64,000 nucleotides of DNA from Hyunsoonleella aestuarii (GTDB lineage: Bacteria; Bacteroidota; Bacteroidia; Flavobacteriales; Flavobacteriaceae), in NCBI RefSeq assembly GCF_006148925.1, contig NZ_VAWB01000001.1:710001-774000 (forward strand), written 5' to 3'. Made by a program: the position numbers and the translations under genes. Below are positions 10,115-19,247 of the stretch, in pieces. The notes under the pieces were generated by a model. That model saw only the letters and a program-made list of their open reading frames with translations, did no database searches and was not told the DNA's origin. How positions within the stretch are numbered: the first letter of the stretch is position 1; every line of letters starts with the position of its first letter.

Positions 10115-12409
10115 TTACTTCTTTGCATTTTCCAATTCTCTTAACTCTGTTTGTTGCGCATCTATTACTGCAATAGCGGTCATATTTACAATTTCGTCAA
10201 CACTTGCTCCTAATTGAAGAATATGTGCTGGTTTTTTCATTCCCATCATTACGGGACCAATGGAATCTGCTTCGTGTAATTCTTTCAATAATTTATATGT
10301 AATATTCGCAGAGTCTAAGTTTGGAAAAATAAGCGTATTAACCTTTCTCCCAACCAATTTTGAAAATGGAAATCTGTTGCGCAGCATCTCATCATTTAGA
10401 GCAAAATCTGTTTGTAGCTCGCCATCTACAACCATATTTGGATAATGACGATGCAAATACGCTACAGCCTCCCTTACCTTAGAAGCGTTTATATGATCCG
10501 ATGACCCAAAATTAGAATAAGATGTCATGGCTATTACTGGTTCCATACCAAACATTTTAACAACATGTGAAGTCATTTGTGCTATTTTCGCTAAAACTTT
10601 ACCATTAGGTTCAATATTAATTGAGGTATCACTTAAAAATAAAGGTCCTCTTTTTGTCATCATAATGTTGGTTGTGGCAATTCTACTAACGCCATGTCTC
10701 ATCCCAATTAATTCCAACATTGGTTTTACCACCGACGGATAATTTCTCGAATACCCCGATATTAATGCATCGGCATCCCCTTCATTAACCATCATTGCAG
10801 CAAAATAATTTCTCTCGCGCATTAAGCGTTGAGCCGCATAATACGTTACTCCTCTTCGCTTACGTTGTTCCCAATATACTTTGGCATACTTATTCTTTCT
10901 TTCGTTTTCTTCTTCCGTTTTCGGATCGATAATAGAAATATCTCCCTCGAATTCGATCTCCTTCATTAATGATTCTATTGTTTCTTTACGTCCCAATAAA
11001 ATAGGCATCGCGACCCCTTCTTCATAAACAATTTGAGCTGCCTTTAATACATCTAACTGATCCGCTTCTGCAAATACAACACGTTTGGGGTCCAACTTAG
11101 CGCGATTTAATAATAACCTAACTAATTTATTATCTGAACCCAATCGTTCTCTTAGCGTATCTTGATACTTGTCCCAATCTGGAATGGTACGTTTCGCCAC
11201 TCCGCTTTCAATTGCTGCTTTTGCAACGGCTGGAGGCACCTCGGCAATTAACCTAGGGTCAAATGGCTTTGGGATTATATACTCTTTACCAAAAGTTAAT
11301 TTGGTTTCTCCATAGGCTATATTCACCTGTTCTGGCACTGGCTCTTTCGCTAAGTTTGCTAAAGATTTTACTGCAGCCATTTTCATTTCCTCATTAATCT
11401 TTGTGGCACGAACATCAAGTGCTCCCCTAAAAATAAATGGAAAACCAAGCACATTATTTACTTGATTAGGATGATCACTTCGTCCTGTCGCCATAATAAT
11501 ATCCTTCCGCGTTGCAATTGCTAGATCATATTTTATTTCAGGATTTGGGTTAGCCATTGCAAAAACAATAGGGTTATCTGCCATAGACAATAACATTTCT
11601 GGAGTCACAATATCTGCCATAGACAAACCGATAAAAACATCGGCATCTTTCATAGCCTCCTCAAGAGTATCAATTTTTCTATCAGTCGCAAACTCGGCTT
11701 TTTCAGAAGTTAGAGTATCTCTATCTTTTCTTATAACCCCCTTACTATCCAACATGACCATGTTTTCAATTTTGGCCCCACAAGATTGATACAATCTTGA
11801 ACACGAAATAGCAGCAGCTCCAGCGCCACTAATGACTATTTTTACTTCATCAAGTTTTTTCTCTGCTAATTCTACAGCATTCAATAAGGCAGCCGCAGAA
11901 ATAATTGCAGTACCATGCTGGTCGTCATGCATTACTGGAATATCCAGTTCTTCTTTTAAACGTCTTTCAATTTCAAAAGCCTCTGGTGCTTTAATGTCTT
12001 CTAAGTTAATTCCACCAAAAGTAGGCGCAATATTTTTTACGGTTTCAATAAATTCATCGACGTTTTCAGTATCAACCTCAATATCAAAAACATCGATATC
12101 TGCAAAAATTTTAAACAACAATCCTTTACCTTCCATTACCGGTTTTGAGGCTTCTGGTCCAATATTACCTAAGCCTAAAACGGCAGTACCATTAGAAATA
12201 ACTGCAACTAAGTTTCCTTTTGAAGTATAGCGATATACTTGATCCTTGTCCTTCTCAATCTCCAAGCAAGGTTCAGCGACACCTGGAGAATATGCTAAAG
12301 AAAGATCTCTCTGACTTGCATATTTTTTTGTCGGAACTACTTTTATTTTACCGGGAGTTGGTTTTGCGTGATATATAAGGGCCTCTCTTCGTTTACTTTC
12401 TTCGCTCAT
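10115..12409 (-). CDS. maeB: NADP-dependent malic enzyme with C-terminal phosphotransacetylase-like domain
   Basis: Oxidatively decarboxylates malate to pyruvate, giving NADPH. The 764 residues are in two parts. The malic enzyme module (about 1-425) shows YSPGVAEPCLEI, VMHDDQHGTA and the Rossmann motif ISGAGAAAIS. The phosphate acetyl/butyryltransferase-like module (about 430-764) shows NYFAAMMVNEGDADALISG and the Ser/Asp-rich SNFGSSDH. This is the standard MaeB architecture, in which the C-terminal part is generally regulatory (acetyl-CoA sensing) rather than an active transacetylase. A consensus flavobacterial promoter lies 24-52 nt upstream. Confidence 0.95.
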   Translation of the reverse strand: MSEESKRREALIYHAKPTPGKIKVVPTKKYASQRDLSLAYSPGVAEPCLEIEKDKDQVYRYTSKGNLVAVISNGTAVLGLGNIGPEASKPVMEGKGLLFKIFADIDVFDIEVDTENVDEFIETVKNIAPTFGGINLEDIKAPEAFEIERRLKEELDIPVMHDDQHGTAIISAAALLNAVELAEKKLDEVKIVISGAGAAAISCSRLYQSCGAKIENMVMLDSKGVIRKDRDTLTSEKAEFATDRKIDTLEEAMKDADVFIGLSMADIVTPEMLLSMADNPIVFAMANPNPEIKYDLAIATRKDIIMATGRSDHPNQVNNVLGFPFIFRGALDVRATKINEEMKMAAVKSLANLAKEPVPEQVNIAYGETKLTFGKEYIIPKPFDPRLIAEVPPAVAKAAIESGVAKRTIPDWDKYQDTLRERLGSDNKLVRLLLNRAKLDPKRVVFAEADQLDVLKAAQIVYEEGVAMPILLGRKETIESLMKEIEFEGDISIIDPKTEEENERKNKYAKVYWEQRKRRGVTYYAAQRLMRERNYFAAMMVNEGDADALISGYSRNYPSVVKPMLELIGMRHGVSRIATTNIMMTKRGPLFLSDTSINIEPNGKVLAKIAQMTSHVVKMFGMEPVIAMTSYSNFGSSDHINASKVREAVAYLHRHYPNMVVDGELQTDFALNDEMLRNRFPFSKLVGRKVNTLIFPNLDSANITYKLLKELHEADSIGPVMMGMKKPAHILQLGASVDEIVNMTAIAVIDAQQTELRELENAKK

Positions 12410-12432
12410 ATGGATTAAATTATATAGACTAA

Positions 12433-12461
12433 CAAATATAGCAATCCTATTAAGGAAACAA
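12433..12461 (-). promoter_or_regulatory. Bacteroidetes-type promoter for maeB-ruvA-sprA
   Basis: On the minus strand, TTG (12461-12459), an 18-nt spacer, then TATATTTG (12440-12433) match the TTG-N19-TAnnTTTG consensus of the Bacteroidetes primary sigma factor. The predicted start of transcription is about 15-20 nt ahead of the maeB ATG at 12409. The -33 element abuts the stop codon of queG. Confidence 0.6.
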
Positions 12462-13388
12462 CTACTCTTTTAAAAAATTGATGTTTCTTTTTAATCCAGA
12501 AAACTTTGTACGTTTCACTGCAGATTTTTTAAATACTTTTCTGAAAGTTTCCTCGGTAATCTCTTCCCAATCTTTTTTAGACATGGATAGTAATTCTGGA
12601 TGTGGATTGAATAATGGTTCTGAATGTCCTTTTGAAAAACGATTCCAGGGGCATACATCTTGACACACATCGCAACCAAACATCCAGTCATCAAATTTTC
12701 CTTTGAATTCTGTTGGAATATTTTCTTTAAGTTCGATGGTATAATATGAGATGCATTTACTGCCATCAACCACATAAGGTTCCGTAATAGCCTCTGTTGG
12801 ACATGCATCAATACATGCGGTACAGGTGCCACAATGGTCTGTTACTTGGGCGTCATATTCCAGTTCTAAATCAATAATCAATTCAGCAATAAAATAAAAT
12901 GAACCTACCTGTTGGGTTAATAAGTTAGAGTGCTTACCAATCCAGCCTAACCCCGATTTTGCCGCCCAAGCTTTATCCAAAACCGGTGCAGAATCTACAA
13001 AAGCACGACCCTGAACTTCTCCTATTTCATCCTGAATGAAATACAACAGCGATTTAAGTTTATCTTTAATAACGAAATGATAATCTGTTCCAAAGGCATA
13101 CTTAGATAGTTTATAGCTATTAGCTGTTTGCTCTTGATTGGGGTAATAGTTTAACAATAAAGACACGACGCTTTTTGAGCCTTCCACCAGTTTTGTGGGA
13201 TCCAATCGTTTGTCAAAATGGTTTTCCATATAGCGCATTTCACCATGCATATTTTGGTTTAACCACTTTTCCAATCGAGGCGCTTCTTCTTCTAAAAAGT
13301 CAGCCTTACTAATTCCACATGACAAAAAACCGAGGCGTTTGGCTTCGGTTTTGATGAGTTGTGTGTATTTTAATTTATTGTTAATCAT
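12462..13388 (-). CDS. queG: Epoxyqueuosine reductase QueG
   Basis: Cobalamin- and Fe-S-dependent enzyme that reduces epoxyqueuosine to queuosine in the wobble position of GUN-anticodon tRNAs. The 308 residues carry both 4Fe-4S motifs: Cys186, 189, 192 and 196 ([12 protein letters not shown]) and Cys212, 239, 242 and 246 ([11 protein letters not shown]). The conserved Asp132 in AFVDSAPVL is the likely catalytic acid. The C-terminus is short, lacking the HEAT-repeat extension of longer homologues. It is 38 nt downstream of ruvB and probably co-transcribed with it; a short inverted repeat lies in that gap. Confidence 0.95.
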   Translation of the reverse strand: MINNKLKYTQLIKTEAKRLGFLSCGISKADFLEEEAPRLEKWLNQNMHGEMRYMENHFDKRLDPTKLVEGSKSVVSLLLNYYPNQEQTANSYKLSKYAFGTDYHFVIKDKLKSLLYFIQDEIGEVQGRAFVDSAPVLDKAWAAKSGLGWIGKHSNLLTQQVGSFYFIAELIIDLELEYDAQVTDHCGTCTACIDACPTEAITEPYVVDGSKCISYYTIELKENIPTEFKGKFDDWMFGCDVCQDVCPWNRFSKGHSEPLFNPHPELLSMSKKDWEEITEETFRKVFKKSAVKRTKFSGLKRNINFLKE

Positions 13389-13394
13389 GTTGAG

Positions 13395-13415
13395 ATTCTG
13401 AAACTAGTTCAGAAT
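13395..13415. repeat. Short inverted repeat, family 2 copy 1
   Basis: A perfect 8-bp stem (13395-13402 with 13408-13415) with a 5-nt loop lies in the 38-nt gap between ruvB and queG. Its core CTGAA...TTCAG resembles the hairpin at 63747-63761 after rpsI. It has no T-tract on the minus strand, so it is not an obvious terminator. Confidence 0.5.
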
Positions 13416-13426
13416 TACCCTAATTG

Positions 13427-14449
13427 TCAAAATAACCCGCCTTGAATATTTCCTTTTATTTTACCTAAATGTTTATAAGCCTGTTCTGTAACTTCACGAC
13501 CACGAGGGGTACGCATAATAAACCCTTGTTGGATAAGAAAAGGCTCGTATACTTCTTCAATTGTTTCGGGGCTTTCGCTTACTGCTGTAGCGATGGTGGT
13601 AATTCCCACAGGGCCTCCCTTAAATTTATCAATAATGGTTGATAGAATTTTGTTGTCCATTTCATCCAAACCATGAGCGTCTACATTTAATGCCTCTAGT
13701 GCAAATTTTGCAATCTTTATATCAATAGTACCATTGCCTTTAATTTGAGCGAAATCACGAACACGACGTAACAAAGCATTGGCTATTCTAGGCGTTCCTC
13801 TGCTTCGACCTGCAATTTCGACTGCAGCTTCCATAGAAATGGGCACATCTAAAATCATAGCACTTCGTTGTACAATGGTTGTTAGCAAATCGGTTTTATA
13901 ATATTGTAATCTACTTTGAATACCAAAACGAGCTCGCATTGGAGATGTTAGCAATCCTGAACGTGTAGTAGCACCTACCAGCGTGAATGGGCTTAAGTTA
14001 ATTTGAACCGTTCGCGCATTTGGTCCAGACTCAATCATGATATCAATCTTGTAGTCCTCCATAGCTGAATATAAATACTCTTCTACAATGGGACTTAGCC
14101 TGTGAATTTCGTCGATAAACAAAACATCACGCTCCTCAAGATTTGTTAGTAACCCTGCCAAATCTCCTGGTTTATCTAAAACAGGTCCAGATGTTACTTT
14201 TATACCAACACTTAACTCATTTGCAAGAATGTGTGCCAATGTAGTTTTTCCTAGACCTGGAGGCCCATGAAATAAAGTGTGATCTAACGCCTCTGTTCTT
14301 AAATTTGCTGCTTGAACAAAGACCTGAAGATTTTCTAAAACCTGATCTTGTCCCGTAAAATCATCAAAAGATAAGGGTCTTAATTTCTTTTCTACATCAA
14401 TTTCTTCAGGAGAAAAATTTTCGTTTGTTGGGTCTAGGTTTTCGTTCAT
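13427..14449 (-). CDS. ruvB: Holliday junction branch migration ATPase RuvB
   Basis: AAA+ motor that drives branch migration with RuvA. With the start at 14449 ([10 protein letters not shown]) it has 340 residues. I prefer this to an in-frame ATG seven codons upstream at 14470 because the N-terminus then matches flavobacterial RuvB and an AGGAAAT sequence lies ahead of it. Walker [10 protein letters not shown] is at residues 62-70, Walker B FIDEIH at about 111-116, sensor 1 GATTRSG and the C-terminal winged helix with [10 protein letters not shown] follow. It probably forms a two-gene unit with queG. Confidence 0.96.
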   Translation of the reverse strand: MNENLDPTNENFSPEEIDVEKKLRPLSFDDFTGQDQVLENLQVFVQAANLRTEALDHTLFHGPPGLGKTTLAHILANELSVGIKVTSGPVLDKPGDLAGLLTNLEERDVLFIDEIHRLSPIVEEYLYSAMEDYKIDIMIESGPNARTVQINLSPFTLVGATTRSGLLTSPMRARFGIQSRLQYYKTDLLTTIVQRSAMILDVPISMEAAVEIAGRSRGTPRIANALLRRVRDFAQIKGNGTIDIKIAKFALEALNVDAHGLDEMDNKILSTIIDKFKGGPVGITTIATAVSESPETIEEVYEPFLIQQGFIMRTPRGREVTEQAYKHLGKIKGNIQGGLF

Positions 14450-14489
14450 TTTAATTTCCTGCAAAAGCAAGAATCTCTTTTTGTTAAAA

Positions 14490-14517
14490 ACCCTTCGACT
14501 GTGCTCAGGGTGACATT
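14490..14517. repeat. Short dispersed inverted repeat, family 1 copy 1
   Basis: A hairpin (14490-14494 ACCCT with 14507-14511 AGGGT) encloses TCGACTGTGCTC and is followed by GACATT. A second copy with the same core and flank is at 36066-36091. Between the copies, stem bases CCC/GGG change to CAC/GTG together, so pairing is preserved. Confidence 0.6.
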
Positions 14518-14575
14518 TAGTTTCAATTTAAGTAAATTCTCTAATTAGAGTGACTTACAAAAAATACTATATGAG

Positions 14576-14583
14576 CAAATATA
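14576..14583 (-). promoter_or_regulatory. Candidate -7 element for ruvB-queG
   Basis: TATATTTG on the minus strand matches the Bacteroidetes -7 consensus. The -33 position is CTG rather than TTG. It would give a leader of about 120 nt that includes the inverted repeat at 14490-14517. Confidence 0.35.
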
Positions 14584-14609
14584 AACATACTGAAATAAAT
14601 TCAGCATAA

Positions 14610-14640
14610 AAAAAGCCCTTCTGATTTAGAAAGGCTTTTT
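14610..14640 (-). terminator. Terminator of the ABC/M1 peptidase unit
   Basis: Inverted repeat of 13 bp with one G-T pair (14610-14622 with 14628-14640) and a 5-nt loop. On the minus strand it ends in a run of seven T. It lies 4 nt after the stop codon of the 14645-18223 gene. Confidence 0.85.
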
Positions 14641-14644
14641 GTTA

Positions 14645-17600
14645 TTATTCAGATGAAACTGTCTTTATATTATCTTCGTAAACTCGATCTATTAAAAGAT
14701 GTCTTGGATCTATGGCAGCCTTTCTTGGCAACGAATCGACTTCTATTGTAAAGGTCATATTAGGTTTATTTATTTTCACGCGTTTTTCAAAGAACAATTT
14801 TTCTTCATTGGTATCAGAAAACAGACCTATGTCTATCCAGTCGTTTATAGCTACTTTGGTTTCATTTCCAATGGAATCGGCTTTCACTTTATACGATTCT
14901 AAATCCATTGTAACTTCATATTTCCCATTGTCTAATTTCTTATAACGTGCTTCTTTTAATCTATTATCATAAAGCGTTATTTCTTTAAACCAATCTTTTA
15001 TTAAGTAATTCAAAGAATCTGGAACTTGAGGTTCTAAATGTCTCAAGAAATCTAAAGATGTCGGATAAGGTGGCTTCATATATTTATATTCATCAAGAAA
15101 ATCTCTCATAGCTGTATTTACCTTGTCCTCTCCTATATAATCTTGAAGTGCATATAAAATAACACTTCCTTTTCCGTAATGAATATGTCCTTGATTCTCT
15201 ACTTTATATAGTGGTAACTCGTTATCTACTTCGGCACTTCTTCCTCTTAAATAACGATCATGGTCATACTTAAGAAACTCTCTCATTTTCATAGGAGTCT
15301 TAGATATTTCTTTCATGGTCATTAGTGCGGAATATTCTGAAAAACTTTCACTCATTAAAGTACCTCCTTGCATATTCGCTCCGATAACTTGATGTGCCCA
15401 CCACTGGTGCGCCATCTCATGTGCTATCACTGCATCAATAACATTGTTACCGTCTTCGTCTTCAAGATTAGTTATAAAACCAAACCCTTCTGAATATGGC
15501 ATAGTACCAGGAAATGCCTGTGCGAATGTGGCATAACGCGGAAATTCTATTATTCTACATTGTTTGTGATAATAAGGGCCAAAATTCTCAGTGTAATATT
15601 TTAATGAACGTTCAACCGCATCTAGCATCATTTCAATATTCTTGGAGTGCTTTTCGTCATAATAAACTTCTATATCTATACCATTCCATTTACGTTTGGC
15701 AATTTCATATTTAGCAGAAATAAATGAATAGAAATTTAATGAGGGATGATCTGATTTATATAAATAATAATTCCTCCTATTTTCTTTCCATTGTTTTTTT
15801 AAGGAACCTGGAGCAATTGCTATTTGGTCTTCCGAAGTAGAAACAACGGTTTCAACATTTATATAATCGGAAAGCCCATCAGATAGATAATTTGCCATAC
15901 ATTTATCAGAACAATCAGCTTCTAACTCTGGCATTCTATCCTTTGGCTTTAACCCGTATTTTCTTCTGGTATTTTTATCACTAAGTTCTAAACTGGAATT
16001 ATATCCCAAACTTGGTAATATGTCGAAGTTGTTTAAAAAAGTTCCGTTCTTAATTACGTTGGTGCTTCCCCTTCCGTTTGTAAAACCTTCTGTTATAAAC
16101 TTTGCATCAACTTCAATTTCTATACTTGCTGCTGGCTGTAATGGATTTTTAAGCTTATAGATAAGATAACCAAACTCCTCATCCTTTAAAACCAGTTTTG
16201 AATTAGGGATTTTAATATCCTGCTCCCAAGTTTCACTTATTACAAAATGAAGTGAATCAATTATTGTATTATTCTCATTAGTCAATTGAATTTTAGAATT
16301 TACAAATACGTTTCTGTCCTCTGGAAAAATATCTATAAAATACTTAGCATCAGTTACTTTTGGAAGCTTTACATTTTCATATTGCTTATATTTCTTCTCA
16401 AAATTAGAAGCGAAAACTTCTTGTTCATCGGATGTTCTATAGGTGTTTAAAACCTGCGTATTATAATACACAACTCCAGCAACAGCAATCCAAGCCACGG
16501 TAAAGACAATAATTAATAGTTTATAACCTCTTGAAACTTCTCGCTTAGCAATTATAATTTTTTCTTTTAAAGAACCTAAAACACCTCTATTCCATAACGC
16601 CCCTGCAATAAGTAAACAAATAATGGAAAACAAGACCCAATACAAATTAAACCACGTTGCACTCTTGAGTCCTGGACCGAACCCATTCATATCTGAATAT
16701 TGCAATGAGGGACCAGCCCCTATTTCAACCATATTACTTTGAATATCTAAAATGGCCAAAACAATTTCCCAAATGAAAATGACGGCTATTGACACAAAGT
16801 AACCAATGTACTTATTATTAAGTACTACTTGAAACATGATCATAACACCACTCCAAACAATATAAAGTATTAAATTAGAATAAATAAAATCTAGAAAATA
16901 AACATCTAATTCAAGTCGTGTGTACCCATTAAGTAACTGGTAAATTATTCCACAAAAAACAAAAAACACATGTAAAATAGTAGTAACTCCAACCAAGGAT
17001 AAAGCTTTAGCAGACAATGATATAAGTGATTGGTGAGGCGTAGCATCTATTACTTCGTTAATCTTATAGTCTCTATCCCTCCAAATAAGTTCTCCACTAA
17101 AAAACACTAAAATAATTACAACAAAAATACCCGAAGCATTATTTATAAGATCGATAATCTTATACGTTAAAGGGTAGGATTGTAAACCAAAATATTCGAA
17201 GCCACCTATTAAATTTGAAATAAGAATTATGGCACTAAAAATAAATAATATCTTAAAGGTTACGCTTTTTACAATACTCAAAAAATTAACATAGAAAAAA
17301 CTTTTAAACTGTAGCCAATTTGTCTTTTTATCATATTGAAAATCTAGTTCTGGTAAAGCAAAAGCCTTATTTACACCTTGTAAATCTTTCTTATCTTCCT
17401 TAATTTTTTTATTCTTTTCTTGAAATGAAAAACTGAAATAAGATAAAAGTAGAATGGCAAGTCCAACAAAAACCCAAATAAGCCTATTCCATAAAATTAA
17501 TCCTTCGAATGTAGGACTAATGGTGTTCTTCTCTATTGGAGTGTAATACTGCGTATGAATACTATATGTTCTGCTCCCAAAAATATCTGTTAGTGCTGCT

Positions 17601-18223
17601 AAAGTTTCATTATCAACATCCGACATTAAAGTCCCCGAAATAATATAAGCTACAATTATAATTAATGTGCCTGCAAAAGAAATTACAGTGCTTCGCCATT
17701 TATTTGCAATAGCATAAATAATAGCCCCAACTAAAAACATATTAGGCAAAACAAAAATTAAATAATTATTTACGAAAGTCTCTAAGTAGAAGCTTCCAAA
17801 TCGTTCGGCATCTATCCATCCAAAAGCTGGAGCCATTGCTGTTCCAACTAAAACACCAAGATAAACTCCAAGTAATGGGATAGTCGCCAATAACAGAGCA
17901 CCAAAAAACTTCCCAAAAAAGTAGCCAAACTTACTTAATGGCGTACTGAAAATTATTTCATTAAAATTATTATTAAAATCTCTAAGCGCAGCGTTATTAA
18001 AAAAGGCCGTAGCAACTAATAACCCAAAAATAGTCATGATGCTGATGTAGATCGTAATCACATGCGGTGCGTTTTTATAAACGTTTCCTACAGACTCACC
18101 TATTCTAACATTATCACTAACTATGGCGAAAAAAACCAATAAACTAAAAACACCCAAGAAGATATAAACCATGGGCTGTTTTAAAGTGTACTTTAATTCT
18201 GAAAAAAAGAATGTTTTAAACAT
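14645..18223 (-). CDS. ABC-2 type permease fused to an M1-family metallopeptidase domain
   Basis: The 1192-residue protein joins two functions. The N-terminal half (about 1-610) has two blocks of hydrophobic segments typical of ABC-2 permeases, each starting with an exporter-like cytosolic helix. The C-terminal part (about 620-1180) is an M1 aminopeptidase domain with zinc motif HEMAH (His935, Glu936, His939), third ligand Glu959 in SESFSEY, and WWAHQ after the motif. The spacing between the second His and the Glu is 19 residues. The peptidase would face the periplasm. The ATPase partner is encoded 18 nt upstream (18242-19126). Substrate is unknown; no function beyond peptide handling or export should be assumed. 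The final gene of the unit is followed by a strong terminator. Confidence 0.9.
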   Translation of the reverse strand: MFKTFFFSELKYTLKQPMVYIFLGVFSLLVFFAIVSDNVRIGESVGNVYKNAPHVITIYISIMTIFGLLVATAFFNNAALRDFNNNFNEIIFSTPLSKFGYFFGKFFGALLLATIPLLGVYLGVLVGTAMAPAFGWIDAERFGSFYLETFVNNYLIFVLPNMFLVGAIIYAIANKWRSTVISFAGTLIIIVAYIISGTLMSDVDNETLAALTDIFGSRTYSIHTQYYTPIEKNTISPTFEGLILWNRLIWVFVGLAILLLSYFSFSFQEKNKKIKEDKKDLQGVNKAFALPELDFQYDKKTNWLQFKSFFYVNFLSIVKSVTFKILFIFSAIILISNLIGGFEYFGLQSYPLTYKIIDLINNASGIFVVIILVFFSGELIWRDRDYKINEVIDATPHQSLISLSAKALSLVGVTTILHVFFVFCGIIYQLLNGYTRLELDVYFLDFIYSNLILYIVWSGVMIMFQVVLNNKYIGYFVSIAVIFIWEIVLAILDIQSNMVEIGAGPSLQYSDMNGFGPGLKSATWFNLYWVLFSIICLLIAGALWNRGVLGSLKEKIIIAKREVSRGYKLLIIVFTVAWIAVAGVVYYNTQVLNTYRTSDEQEVFASNFEKKYKQYENVKLPKVTDAKYFIDIFPEDRNVFVNSKIQLTNENNTIIDSLHFVISETWEQDIKIPNSKLVLKDEEFGYLIYKLKNPLQPAASIEIEVDAKFITEGFTNGRGSTNVIKNGTFLNNFDILPSLGYNSSLELSDKNTRRKYGLKPKDRMPELEADCSDKCMANYLSDGLSDYINVETVVSTSEDQIAIAPGSLKKQWKENRRNYYLYKSDHPSLNFYSFISAKYEIAKRKWNGIDIEVYYDEKHSKNIEMMLDAVERSLKYYTENFGPYYHKQCRIIEFPRYATFAQAFPGTMPYSEGFGFITNLEDEDGNNVIDAVIAHEMAHQWWAHQVIGANMQGGTLMSESFSEYSALMTMKEISKTPMKMREFLKYDHDRYLRGRSAEVDNELPLYKVENQGHIHYGKGSVILYALQDYIGEDKVNTAMRDFLDEYKYMKPPYPTSLDFLRHLEPQVPDSLNYLIKDWFKEITLYDNRLKEARYKKLDNGKYEVTMDLESYKVKADSIGNETKVAINDWIDIGLFSDTNEEKLFFEKRVKINKPNMTFTIEVDSLPRKAAIDPRHLLIDRVYEDNIKTVSSE

Positions 18224-18241
18224 GATATAAGTTTGAATAGG

Positions 18242-19126
18242 TTAAACAAGAACGTTTGATGTATTTATTCTCGAAAAGAATACATCTTCTAAATTTGGTG
18301 TTACCAATTCAAAACCGTTTTCTGGATGTGACTCACTCAATACATGAATTAAAGGTTTCCCTCCAGACATTTTATTCGATATAATATCGTAAGTGCTTTG
18401 GTAAGTCTTAAGTTCATCACGTTCAACCAATTTTCTATAAACCCTACCATTTAATTCCTCAATAGCTTTTTGAGGTGACCCTTGATAAACAATTTGTCCC
18501 AAATTCATAATCGCCATTTTTGTGCATAGCTCTCTAACATCATCAACGATATGCGTAGAAAGTATTACAATAACGTCTTTACCAACATCTGCTAATAAAT
18601 TATAAAATCTGTTTCTTTCGCTAGGATCTAACCCTGCTGTTGGTTCATCTACAATAATCAATCTCGGTGCGCCAATAAGAGCTTGAGCGATTCCCACTCG
18701 TTGTTTCATTCCGCCAGAAAAACTCTTTACACTTTTGTTTCTCTTATCGTATAAATTTACCTTGTCCAGCAAATAATTAACCAACTCTTTTCTTTGAGAT
18801 TTTTTAACTATCCCTTTTAAAATTGCCATATGGTCTAATAATTGTTTGGCCGTAATTCTGGGATAAACACCAAACTCTTGCGGCAAATAACCTAATACTT
18901 TGCGTAATTCTGCTGGTTGGTTTATTACATCGATTTCACCTAAAGTAATAGAACCAGAATCTGCTTCTTGAAGCGTAGCTAAGGTTCGCATTAAAGAAGA
19001 CTTTCCTGCTCCGTTTGGACCTAAAAGCCCGAAAATTCCGTTTTCAATTTCAATAGATACATTATCTAATGCTTTTACACCGTTTGGATAAGTTTTTGAC
19101 AAGTTGGTAATAGTTAGTTTATTCAT
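18242..19126 (-). CDS. ABC transporter ATP-binding protein
   Basis: Nucleotide-binding subunit that pairs with the permease/peptidase fusion directly downstream. The 294 residues contain Walker A GPNGAGKSS (residues 36-44), Q-loop LPQEFGVYP (81-89), signature FSGGMKQ (136-142), Walker B LIIVDE (156-161) and switch His in STHIVDD. The last 70 residues form the extra domain common in ABC-2-type ATPases. It is the first gene of a two-gene unit; I found no perfect consensus promoter in the 121-nt gap before it. Confidence 0.93.
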   Translation of the reverse strand: MNKLTITNLSKTYPNGVKALDNVSIEIENGIFGLLGPNGAGKSSLMRTLATLQEADSGSITLGEIDVINQPAELRKVLGYLPQEFGVYPRITAKQLLDHMAILKGIVKKSQRKELVNYLLDKVNLYDKRNKSVKSFSGGMKQRVGIAQALIGAPRLIIVDEPTAGLDPSERNRFYNLLADVGKDVIVILSTHIVDDVRELCTKMAIMNLGQIVYQGSPQKAIEELNGRVYRKLVERDELKTYQSTYDIISNKMSGGKPLIHVLSESHPENGFELVTPNLEDVFFSRINTSNVLV

Positions 19127-19199
19127 TGAAAGTGTTTTTAGTGGTTCAAACTATAATAAGACGTTTTACGGAAGAATTCGTTACAATTTTCAACAAAAA

Positions 19200-19224
19200 A
19201 AGCCTTTCCAAATAGGAAAGGCTT
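19200..19224 (-). terminator. Terminator of the adhesin/PorP/PorE-like operon
   Basis: A perfect 10-bp stem (19200-19209 with 19215-19224) with a 5-nt loop is followed on the minus strand by seven T. It lies 24 nt after the stop of the 19248-21134 gene. Confidence 0.88.
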
Positions 19225-19247
19225 CTTAATATTTAATTTGATTGTTT

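Noticed and set aside
11832-12230. Plus-strand open frame of 132 codons opposite maeB
   Set aside because: Reverse reading of a strongly conserved enzyme domain; composition is that of a shadow frame.
14450-14470. Seven-codon longer RuvB (MLLQEIK...)
   Set aside because: The start at 14449 agrees with the normal flavobacterial RuvB N-terminus and has a purine-rich site ahead of it.
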